A stretch of 64,000 nt of DNA. It comes from UBA7359 sp038142205. GTDB taxonomy: Bacteria > Pseudomonadota > Gammaproteobacteria > Eutrophobiales > Eutrophobiaceae. Each line of letters opens with the position of its first letter. Position 1 is the first letter of the stretch. Under the pieces are notes generated by a model. The model did no database searches, was not told the origin of the DNA, and saw only the letters and a list, made by a program, of their open reading frames with translations. Position numbers and translations under genes: made by a program. The stretch spans positions 1,178,001 to 1,242,000 of the forward strand of contig JAYQJO010000001.1 of the NCBI GenBank assembly GCA_038142205.1. The letters run 5' to 3'. Positions 55,412 to 63,566 of this stretch are shown here, one piece after another.

Positions 55412-55753
55412 CTAACTATTTTTGTTTGTGTTTAATGATTTTACATGTGTTTCACTAAACTCAGATTTCATCTTTCCTAATACGTTTAATTTGATATCCG
55501 ATCTGGGAAACACCCTGCATGCTAGTACAATATCTTCATTTTGTTCTTCTTCACTAACATGATTACGACTCATGATTCCAGTTTGATACTGCCCGGATAC
55601 AATCCTTATTTTACACACGCCACAACCACCATTACGACAACCTACCGGAATACCCTTTCGCCCTAATCTGAGCATGCCTTTAAGCAAATGTTCCTGCTCA
55701 TAACATTCAAACATTTCATTACTATCGTTGATGGATATATTAAATTTTTTCAC
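55412..55753 (-). CDS. XylT/DmpQ-type 2Fe-2S ferredoxin
   Basis: 113 residues with the plant-type cluster site GCRNGGCGVCKIRI and a later ACRVFPRSDI Cys. This chloroplast-type ferredoxin branch reactivates extradiol dioxygenases that have been oxidised by methylcatechols. It is 41 bp before the C23O gene and only 30 bp after a strong terminator, so its own promoter must overlap that hairpin, or it relies on read-through. Confidence 0.92.
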   Translation of the reverse strand: MKKFNISINDSNEMFECYEQEHLLKGMLRLGRKGIPVGCRNGGCGVCKIRIVSGQYQTGIMSRNHVSEEEQNEDIVLACRVFPRSDIKLNVLGKMKSEFSETHVKSLNTNKNS

Positions 55754-55783
55754 TAAAACAGATTATTGAAATAGCTTACTTTT

Positions 55784-55828
55784 AAAAAAAAAAAAAGGTA
55801 ATAGTCTTAAATTATTAAGACTATTACC
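55784..55828 (-). terminator. Strong intrinsic terminator/attenuator between DUF1329 and xylT
   Basis: A perfect 14-bp stem (GGTAATAGTCTTAA and its complement, loop ATTA) followed on the minus strand by thirteen T (55784-55796). It terminates transcripts from the DUF1329/DUF1302 genes and lies 30 bp upstream of the xylT start, so it can also act as an attenuator. Confidence 0.92.
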
Positions 55829-55895
55829 CAATTTGTCTTTATTTATTAAATGGCATAATTTTATATTTAAAAAACTATGTCATCCAGTTACATAG

Positions 55896-57320
55896 CTATT
55901 TATAGTCGCGTAACTGATCCACATCAAACATTTCTTCAGAAATACGACCTTCTCTGTCATCCCATTGTGGATCCATGAACAGAGATGACATACGTTTGGT
56001 GATGTAATTGTTCACCATTACATAGCGCCACTGAGCATCACCCTCGGTTGGTCTCCAAGCACGACTATCTTCCCAGTTTCTAAATTTATTACCGCGTGGG
56101 TCCTCAGTTACATGATACTGCATGTAGTAAAATTCTTTATCGACCCAGGTACGTCGTTTTGAATACATATACTTCCCAGTCTTGTCTTTAATATCAAGAA
56201 TCCAGACAGGTCGAAGTTCAAGCTCTAATGATTTGTAGTTACATTGATCATCCGTCAATACAGCTGAATCATAGATATAACCGACTTCAGGCGAAGCCAA
56301 TATCCAGCCTTCACCGGCAATTTCATAATCAAATTTAGTGACATCCGTTTTACCCCAATAAGCACGCCAGTCGTCCCAGGTAAGTTCCTGCCCGGATGCA
56401 ATTGGATCTTGTGCATCTGAGCCTGTCAACGTACGAGTTCGACGTAGGCTCGGAATGAATACTTTAAAGTCATCATCCTTATCTGCTTCAGGATAACGTT
56501 GTCTCACACCTGCTAGGCCACGTATATCATTTGGCTCAAGAAAGAAAATTGAACCACCCTCAATAAAATCTTCTTTACCCTCAACGTCTCCAACAGGACC
56601 GACATTCTGTCGATTATGGTAATGCCACCACCACAAATCAGCCTTGTATTCAGAATCAAGTTTACCGTTTGCCGTACATGCACGCATGTGAATGGGTTCA
56701 AAATCAAGCGTGTCCGTATTGACCGAGTGAGCAACATAAGACCAGTTCAATTCCAGACCGTTTTTAGGATTTAAAAATGGAACAGAAGTAGCACCCGGAC
56801 CACTCATCAAGGCATAACTGCCATCAGGATAGAGTAACTCGCCTCTTTCATTCACTTGAAGCTCGATATTCTTTTCTTTTAATTCTTTTGTACCCGCCAA
56901 GTAACCTTTATGCATGTAATAAGTATTGGTAGGGACAATCGTAATTTCCTTGATGTTGCTCCAGTCAGACGTCAGATGGTCTAACATTTCAGCTGGCAAA
57001 TAATCTTTTAACCAGGGAAATTGCGCCATATTATCTTTGGTAATTTTAAGACCGGGTTTTAAATCGTCCGGTAAATTTGCGTTTTCCATAAGGTCATAAG
57101 CGTCATACCCACGCACGTCTTTCCATTCTTTAGCAAGCGCAATTGCTTCCGGTTTTGAAATTTCATCGACCCATTTTTGGTGGTTTGGATTGCCACTAGT
57201 TGCAGCAAAGGCTTTCCAGGCTTCTAATGCCTTATTGGTGTCTGCACTGACGATTGGTGACAGCAGCAATGATGCTAAAGCTATTGCTGTCACTGTTGAT
57301 TTTACTAATAGTTTCCTCAT
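55896..57320 (-). CDS. DUF1329 outer-membrane lipid/hydrophobe-handling protein
   Basis: 474 residues with a signal peptide (MRKLLVKSTVTAIALASLLLSPIVSA) and a LolA/LolB-like DUF1329 fold: VPTNTYYMHKGYLAGTKEL, the GLELNWSYVAHSVNT segment and YEIAGEGWILASPEVGYIYD. Always found with DUF1302, as here (76 bp downstream of it). Function is unproven; the pair with an RND protein is thought to move hydrophobic compounds across the envelope. About 6 kb further on a close paralogue begins at 63567. Confidence 0.9.
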   Translation of the reverse strand: MRKLLVKSTVTAIALASLLLSPIVSADTNKALEAWKAFAATSGNPNHQKWVDEISKPEAIALAKEWKDVRGYDAYDLMENANLPDDLKPGLKITKDNMAQFPWLKDYLPAEMLDHLTSDWSNIKEITIVPTNTYYMHKGYLAGTKELKEKNIELQVNERGELLYPDGSYALMSGPGATSVPFLNPKNGLELNWSYVAHSVNTDTLDFEPIHMRACTANGKLDSEYKADLWWWHYHNRQNVGPVGDVEGKEDFIEGGSIFFLEPNDIRGLAGVRQRYPEADKDDDFKVFIPSLRRTRTLTGSDAQDPIASGQELTWDDWRAYWGKTDVTKFDYEIAGEGWILASPEVGYIYDSAVLTDDQCNYKSLELELRPVWILDIKDKTGKYMYSKRRTWVDKEFYYMQYHVTEDPRGNKFRNWEDSRAWRPTEGDAQWRYVMVNNYITKRMSSLFMDPQWDDREGRISEEMFDVDQLRDYK

Positions 57321-57396
57321 CTTTGTTTCTCCTCAACATTATTGTTGGGTATTAATTACATTTAAAAATAGCTTAATTTAATACTGTTACTTGACC

Positions 57397-59408
57397 TTAG
57401 AATTGATAAGTTAAAGAAAATTCAACAAAATCCTTATCATCATATATTCCAATCGGGGCAGTTTCTGCTCCACCATCAAAAAACATCGCTTCTATTCTTG
57501 GACGCCAGTTTTTACCGAAGTAGTTAAAATCAATTCTCTGTCGATAAAACGTGCCTTGTTGATCAAAGTCGCGGATGAACAGACCTTCGAAAACCAAGCG
57601 TTGTTGATGCAAAGGCGCACTCCATAGGAGAGTCACATATTGATGATCCTCAGCCACTTCACTAAAGGCATAGGGTGCTTGTACCAATAATCCTTCATCA
57701 GCATCAAAAGTATGGATATTGAAAAACTGAAAACTGGTAAAGATAGACTTTTCCTGAGTATCCCAGCCCGGTATCCATAAAGGATAATCAAAACCAATCA
57801 TGGTAGAAAGAACATCACTTTCTGTAATAGCATCACCAGATAATTGTGCTAATGCACCACTGCCTCCCACTGTACCTCCATTAAGAGGCAATGCAGTTCC
57901 TGGGGGTAGAATCCCTAATGCTTCAGCTAAAGGTACTGTACCCGTCGTTGGACTTGCAACTCTTGAACGGTTGAATTTCTTACCAAATTCATAAGAAGCC
58001 TCGAATCGAAGTGAAGGTGAGGTGTTTTTTGGTCCAAAGCGGAGGGCTTTGAAATCACCCATGTCTCGAGTAAAGGTAAAACCAAGTACTCTCTGTCGAG
58101 CTGTATAATCCAAATTAACAATACCATTGATGGAACAAGGTACTGTACCAGCAATTAGTCCTGTTGGGTCAATACATGTTGGTGTTCCTAGAACACCCCC
58201 TGCCGCTGCTGACAAAACTGATAATGGGCTAGCTATCGTAGGTGCAGCGCCTGATTGGAATTGTCTGAGAAACGCTAAATACCCACCTGTACCAGGACCT
58301 AAAAAGCCAGCCGCCCCATTTACGACGGTCGCTACATCAGCTGCTGATAAAGGGACTGCACCAGCGGCACCACTTGAGTTGTTAAAGGCATCTCCAAGGA
58401 ATAACGTTCCTCCTTCTAATGTCAATACTGGTAGATCTTGTCTACCATAAAAACCATTAATCGTCGCTTGACCACCGAGGGTGTCAAACTTCAAACGAGC
58501 TGAATATTCCGCATCATCTAGACTCCAACGTTTTGATGTCTCTTCTCTGATATCAAAACCAAAACCAACAAAACCGGCCCCTGAAACATTATCACGAACA
58601 TCTGGATAAGGCAGACCAAAGGCACCACCTGAGGTAGGACCACCGGCAGTACTTGGAGTAGGATTGTTGATATTAAAACGACTATGATGAACCTCTGGTG
58701 TTATATTAACTTCAAGACTGGGCGCTTCATTCCTAATGATTCGAAAGCCTTCCCAATGCCCATTTTTTTTAGGTTAAAGTCAGCAGAGATCATGAAAGCT
58801 TGCACGCGTAATTCATCTGAATCACGAAATGCAAATCTTTCACGCAGATCTTGTGCATGCAGTATATCCATTAATCGCAGCCCATCTGATTGACCCCAAC
58901 CACGCTGTTGTTTACCAATTTTGATAGTAAAGCGATTTTTCTTATCACGATATTTGACCGACAATTCCCGTAGAACTTCATTTAAATCATTAAACTGACT
59001 TTGTTCATGTGAGTTTGAACAAAAGGTATCTGTCAAAGATCCTGTACAGTTGCCCCTGTTCACATGATATGGCAAACCTTGACGAAACAAAGCAGAAGGA
59101 TTTGTTACATCAAAAGGATTTTTGATACTACTATTTTGCCTAAGAAAATCGCCGCTTTTAGGCGCAAAATCACCTCGTAGCCATGCATTTGCAACAAACG
59201 TCCATTGTCTACTTGGTCGCCATGACCATTTGGCTTCAGCCAAATAATTGGTCGGACCATTGGTGACACCCTGATTATCGAGATCAAACAGTGCCGATGT
59301 CCCTTGTTTAATACGGCCATTAAGCGTGTATTTTTTACCTGCAGCTGTGGCCTGAAAACTGGTAAGGATTAACACCAGAGTGATAAGAAAACCTATACTG
59401 TTTTTCAT
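57397..59408 (-). CDS. DUF1302 outer membrane protein (frameshifted)
   Basis: A large beta-rich protein with a signal peptide (MKNSIGFLITLVLILTSFQATA). It starts YTLNGRIKQGTSALFDLDNQGV and continues past the break as KKNGHWEGFRIIRNEAPSLEVNITPE, then through FGFDIREETSKRWSLDDAEYS to a barrel-like end FVEFSLTYQF. The shift is at the A8/T8 run 58763-58770; one added base gives 670 residues, in the family range. DUF1302 proteins co-occur with DUF1329 and are predicted outer-membrane barrels. A sigma-54-like element lies 197 bp upstream. Confidence 0.86.
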
Positions 59409-59512
59409 TTTTTGACTCCCCTCAAATCAAATAATAATAAGAATGATAAAAAAAATTATTTATTTTTAACAATTTCAATCAGTTAAATTTTGTTTATCAT
59501 TTAAAAACTTAA

Positions 59513-59551
59513 AAATAACACCAAATAACACCAAAATAACACCAAATAACA
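59513..59551. repeat. Short tandem repeat of AAATAACACC
   Basis: Four imperfect 10-11-base units (AAATAACACC, with one AAAATAACACC and a last unit cut short) in the 365-bp gap upstream of the DUF1302 gene, downstream of its sigma-54-like element. The remainder of the gap (59409-59773) is very A/T-rich with no gene. Confidence 0.85.
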
Positions 59552-59604
59552 ACAGTTTCTTGATGATACAAAAAAGATTGATTAATAAATTACAATACTA
59601 TTAA

Positions 59605-59619
59605 GCAAAAAATACACCA
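59605..59619 (-). promoter_or_regulatory. Weak sigma-54-like promoter upstream of DUF1302
   Basis: TGGTGTATTTTTTGC on the minus strand keeps GG-N10-GC and TTGC but loses the conserved A of TGGCA. It would give a leader of about 185 bases containing the AAATAACACC repeats. Confidence 0.4.
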
Positions 59620-59702
59620 AATAATTTTTTCTTTTATTATCAATAACTTAATATATAAACAATAAATATTATTTTATAAATTTTGCCATATTATTAATTC
59701 TG

Positions 59703-59719
59703 ATTATCTATATGATAAT
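59703..59719. promoter_or_regulatory. Dyad TTATC-N5-GATAA upstream of the DUF1302 promoter
   Basis: ATTATCTATATGATAAT resembles the 44483 palindrome with one base more in the spacer, about 110-125 bp upstream of the predicted start site. Confidence 0.4.
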
Positions 59720-59773
59720 TTATATTTATTGTTTTCTTGTCTCGTTTCTCCAAATTCAGTTTAAATACGCATT

Positions 59774-62092
59774 CTATTTGTTTATTTTAAATATCGCGCG
59801 TGGTTTAAATATGGTTAATGCTGCTGGTATAAATAATAAGGAACCCAGCATATTCATAAATAAGACGACGCCTAATAGCATGCCCATTTCTGATTGGAAG
59901 CGTAACGGCGACATAAATGCCCAGGGTAACAACGGACCAATCATGGTAATTGCCGTAATAAAAATGGCGTTACCGGATGTACGAAATGCATTTTGAACAG
60001 CCTCGTAGATACTCTCTATATTTTTGCCGTATTCCTCTTTGATCCTGTCTACCATGTATATACCGTAATCAACACCTAGTCCGACACCTAGCGCGGTCAA
60101 TGGTAAAGTGCTCACATTCAAACCAACACCCTTCCAAGCCATAAAAGCATAAGTCAGCGCATTAGCAGTTGCTAAACTCAATAACAGAATTAATGCCACG
60201 ACCAGTGAGCGGTAATAGAGCACAATACAGGCACCGATTACTAACACAATAGCTATCATGATATTCCGATTTGATCTGGTGATTTCTGCATTCAATGCCT
60301 CAACAATGCCCACTTGCCCGCCTGAGTATAGGAAAGTAGCTTTACTGACCTGTTCAGCCTTGTTATCAAAAAATCCTTTGAGGGTATTCGTCATTTTTTC
60401 AATTGTTTCTACGCTATGATCTTCTAGAAAGAATGAAATATTACCTATTTCCCATTCCTTGTTAGTAAAGGCTGCAAAGTCACCCGGCTCACCACGGGAG
60501 CGATACATATAAATATCGAAACCTACCTCTTTTGTGGTATCAGGTATCAACTCATAAGAAGGGTCACCTTCAAACAGTACCGTGTTTACCAATTTGATGA
60601 TGGGAACCAGACTTTGAGCAGGGCGCACTTCAGACATATGTTCATACATATAACGATCCATTGCCTCAGTCTGATGATAAACACTAGGATCTAGCATGGT
60701 GTTTTCATCACCTTCGATATAAACCTGCATCATATCTGAACCTAAAAATGAAAAGCGGGTATTAATAGACTCTGAATCGAGATTAAATCTGGAATCAGGC
60801 CAAAGAATAGCACTCCCCTTAGTATCACCAACTGCCAAATTACTCGAGTAAGACATACCAAGGACCAATAAGGTTAAGGTTGCAACCATCATTATATATT
60901 TATGATGTTCAAGATTGATCACGGCTGACCAGATTGAGTTAAGAATAACCGAACCGGTTTTATGTGTTTTAGGGATTTTAATTACACATAATAAGCATGA
61001 ACCAAAGATAAGGGCAGGAATGATAGACAATAACCAGACACCGCAGATCAATGCCAAACCTTTAATACTTGGAATCGCCACTAGTCCCAATACCAGAAAA
61101 CCTGCTGCATCAGTAATAATGGCAGCGGTACTGGGTACTAATAATCGTCCTAGTCCTTGCCGTGTGCACTCCCGGAGATTTTTTTGTCTAGTTTTACAAG
61201 CATTAAGATTATCAAGAATACGAGTTGTTAATTGAACAGCATGTGACAATACGATAGCAAAGATAAAGGCCGGTAACAGGATCAAAAGTGGATCTAGATT
61301 ATAGTGCAAAAATCCCATTGCCCCTAGTCCCCAGATGGTTGCCACTGTTGCGGTTGTCATAGGTACAATTACCCCAACCCATGTTTTAAAATATAAAAAC
61401 AAAACCAGAGCAACAATTAAAAAAGAAACGAGCATAATGCCAAAGACGGCATCCAATGATTGGTAAATATAACCCAGTAGTATAGGTCTGCCGACTACAT
61501 TAATAGACAGGCTCTCATCTTCCATCTCTGCTTTTAGATCATCGAAAAATTTTAATATTTCTTCAAAATCAGCCTCATCTTTAAAATCGGCAATCACCAT
61601 CGCAGAATTTTCATCGTCAGAGACTAGAAAACCTCGGTATTGAGCATTGACAGCTTGGCGAAATTTAAGCATATCTTGTTCATTCTGAGGAATATTTGGC
61701 CACATGATAGCGGTAACATTAACGGTACCACCTGACCCAGTAATTGCCTTTGTTTTCTTTAAAACTAAAGACTGGCTTAAATGTCGGTGTGTATCTGGAT
61801 GGTAGTAAATATCTTCTGCAATTTTCTTATATTTATTAAGAAACTCTACGTCATAGATGTCACCCTGTTCATTTTTAATTTCGATTAGCGTCGTATTCGC
61901 ACCACCAAATTGGGCACCAAATCTTAAGAATAAATCAACATTTTTTGCACCTGCAGGTAGCATTTCTTCTAATACAACATCAAGGGATAACCCATGATAA
62001 GCATAATAAGCAGGGACACTAGTGAGAGTCAGGAGGATAAGAAGAACGGTCCAAGCTCGCTTGCAAACAAAATCGGCAAATCGTTGTATCAT
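59774..62092 (-). CDS. RND-superfamily (MMPL-like) exporter
   Basis: 772 residues with about twelve membrane segments and two large periplasmic loops, arranged as two RND halves. SLDVVLEEMLPAGAKNVDLFLRFG opens the first loop; the membrane core has LGAMGFLHYNLDPLLILLPAFIFAIVLSHAV and ALGVGLGVDYGIYMVDRIKEEYG in the second half (the D of the proton relay segment). It is the RND partner of DUF1302/DUF1329 proteins. Its start overlaps the stop of the YCF48-like gene by 4 bp (ATGA), so the two are coupled. Probably moves hydrophobic molecules through the inner membrane or periplasm. Confidence 0.9.
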   Translation of the reverse strand: MIQRFADFVCKRAWTVLLILLTLTSVPAYYAYHGLSLDVVLEEMLPAGAKNVDLFLRFGAQFGGANTTLIEIKNEQGDIYDVEFLNKYKKIAEDIYYHPDTHRHLSQSLVLKKTKAITGSGGTVNVTAIMWPNIPQNEQDMLKFRQAVNAQYRGFLVSDDENSAMVIADFKDEADFEEILKFFDDLKAEMEDESLSINVVGRPILLGYIYQSLDAVFGIMLVSFLIVALVLFLYFKTWVGVIVPMTTATVATIWGLGAMGFLHYNLDPLLILLPAFIFAIVLSHAVQLTTRILDNLNACKTRQKNLRECTRQGLGRLLVPSTAAIITDAAGFLVLGLVAIPSIKGLALICGVWLLSIIPALIFGSCLLCVIKIPKTHKTGSVILNSIWSAVINLEHHKYIMMVATLTLLVLGMSYSSNLAVGDTKGSAILWPDSRFNLDSESINTRFSFLGSDMMQVYIEGDENTMLDPSVYHQTEAMDRYMYEHMSEVRPAQSLVPIIKLVNTVLFEGDPSYELIPDTTKEVGFDIYMYRSRGEPGDFAAFTNKEWEIGNISFFLEDHSVETIEKMTNTLKGFFDNKAEQVSKATFLYSGGQVGIVEALNAEITRSNRNIMIAIVLVIGACIVLYYRSLVVALILLLSLATANALTYAFMAWKGVGLNVSTLPLTALGVGLGVDYGIYMVDRIKEEYGKNIESIYEAVQNAFRTSGNAIFITAITMIGPLLPWAFMSPLRFQSEMGMLLGVVLFMNMLGSLLFIPAALTIFKPRAIFKINK

Positions 62093-63288
62093 TTTTCATC
62101 TCCCCAACGGTTTGTCACTAATTTCACATTCTTTGAAGACGCGAGATTAAAATCCGGTACATATGTCATCTCTTTTAAACTTCCAGATACTACAAGACCG
62201 CGTATTCCAGGTGACCATATCGTTCCGTTTGGTGTAATAGCGACGCCACCCAACCAGATATAAGCAAGCGGAAAGCTAGCTTCCGTTTTCAGCTCACTCA
62301 CTATTGCGCCGTTAACTTTCAACATCGTTGATTTACCTGCCACAATCGCCTCACCATTATCGGACATGGCAATATCAAAAAGATGTTCATTCGTATTCGA
62401 TTCAATTTTTTCTATATGATACTCAATCTCACTCGTCGGTAATTGTTCAACCATAGAGGGAATGTATTCTTTTTTGAGTCGTTTCGCTTTTGCCCGAGCT
62501 TTCTTTTCTTTTTTTGCCGCATCTTTCAAGAGCTTTGCTGCAATCTCTTCACGTTGTTCATCTGTTGCAATACTCAACTGCGCGATATTGCCATCAAGCC
62601 CGACAACATAAGCTCTATCACCTACACCAGAAATAGCTAACCAGGTGGTTTTATATTCATTAGGGGAGACTAACCAGGTAACTCCAGCATTTTCGGTATG
62701 TGCAATGGTGCCGAACTCACCCACCAAAATGGCATTGTTAGCATCTTTCGCGTAGATACCATGTAATCTCGGTTTATCACGTCCAATAAAGCCAAGTAGA
62801 TTTTGTTGTTGCCATGAGTGACCCCCGTCACTGGTATGCCAGATACCTGTATTATGCCCAACTATCCAACCATTGTTTTCATCCACAAAATCAATGTCTC
62901 TCAAATAGATGCCTGGGATTTCCTTTTGAACTTCCCAGGTTTGTCCTGCATCTGAGGTATGAAAAATTGAACCACGATGACCTACAGCCCAACCCGTATT
63001 CTCATTGACAAATGAAAGTCTACGAATAAGTTCATTTCGACCTATATAAAATGCATCCCAGTTTTTACCGCCATCTTTCGTGCGTAAAACAGTGCCGCTA
63101 TATCCTGCAATAAAACCAACATCATTATTTACAAACTCTACGGCATAGAGATTATCTGGCCAAAAACGATGGAAATTGCCTGGTTCTGCCTCATTTTGAG
63201 AGAAGGTAACCACTGGAGATAAAAATATCAGAACCAGGCAAATAAACCGTATTATAAAGTATGATTGATTTGAATATGTATGTTGCAA
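62089..63288 (-). CDS. YCF48/BNR-repeat periplasmic protein
   Basis: 399 residues. A signal peptide-like start (IIRFICLVLIFLSPVVTFS) precedes five or so beta-propeller units: VGFIAGYSGTVLRTKDGGKNW, TGWAVGHRGSIFHTSDAGQTW, NGWIVGHNTGIWHTSDGGHSW, NAILVGEFGTIAHTENAGVTW and a later NGTIWSPGIRGLV. An Arg/Lys-rich insert (AAKKEKKARAKAKRLKKEY) interrupts the propeller. Related to YCF48 photosystem assembly factors, but here it partners an RND protein as in other Proteobacteria. Likely a periplasmic assembly or adaptor protein. Confidence 0.88.
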   Translation of the reverse strand: MQHTYSNQSYFIIRFICLVLIFLSPVVTFSQNEAEPGNFHRFWPDNLYAVEFVNNDVGFIAGYSGTVLRTKDGGKNWDAFYIGRNELIRRLSFVNENTGWAVGHRGSIFHTSDAGQTWEVQKEIPGIYLRDIDFVDENNGWIVGHNTGIWHTSDGGHSWQQQNLLGFIGRDKPRLHGIYAKDANNAILVGEFGTIAHTENAGVTWLVSPNEYKTTWLAISGVGDRAYVVGLDGNIAQLSIATDEQREEIAAKLLKDAAKKEKKARAKAKRLKKEYIPSMVEQLPTSEIEYHIEKIESNTNEHLFDIAMSDNGEAIVAGKSTMLKVNGAIVSELKTEASFPLAYIWLGGVAITPNGTIWSPGIRGLVVSGSLKEMTYVPDFNLASSKNVKLVTNRWGDEK

Positions 63289-63343
63289 AATGGCTCCACA
63301 AACTTAAAGCAAAAATACGAAGATATTATTTTTTTTAATTCTA

Positions 63344-63358
63344 GCACTTTGTATGCCA
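63344..63358 (-). promoter_or_regulatory. Sigma-54-like promoter of the YCF48/RND operon
   Basis: TGGCATACAAAGTGC on the minus strand: perfect TGGCAT, GG-N10-GC, GTGC for TTGC. It lies 55 bp upstream of the YCF48 start. Confidence 0.58.
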
Positions 63359-63420
63359 CTCTATTTTTATGATTAATTTCAATATATTACTTAAATTTCT
63401 ATATTATTTTTTATTATAAT

Positions 63421-63436
63421 TTTATCATATCATTAA
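63421..63436. promoter_or_regulatory. Variant of the 44483 palindrome upstream of YCF48/RND
   Basis: TTTATCATATCATTAA matches the 44483 palindrome at 14 of 16 bases, about 90-105 bp upstream of the predicted start. A half-site TTTTGATCA follows at 63466-63474. The 278-bp divergent gap has no gene. Confidence 0.5.
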
Positions 63437-63566
63437 TTAGACTGCCTTCTTAAACAAGCGTCAACTTTTGATCACTAATTGCTATTATGTGATTAGGTAT
63501 ACTTAGGTTATCAAATTTAATCTGTTACTCTACAATTTACCTTTAATTTAATGGATTGCAGATTTG

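Noticed and set aside
1870..59408. Programmed frameshifting as the cause of the split genes
   Set aside because: Sites differ in sequence and direction (both gains and losses), lack slippery heptamers with downstream structures as a rule, and affect unrelated genes including ppsA. Sequence error is simpler.
59513..59551. AAATAACACC repeats as a miniature CRISPR or phage-type array
   Set aside because: Units are 10-11 bases without spacers or dyad symmetry, and no cas genes are present. It is a simple tandem repeat in A/T-rich DNA.
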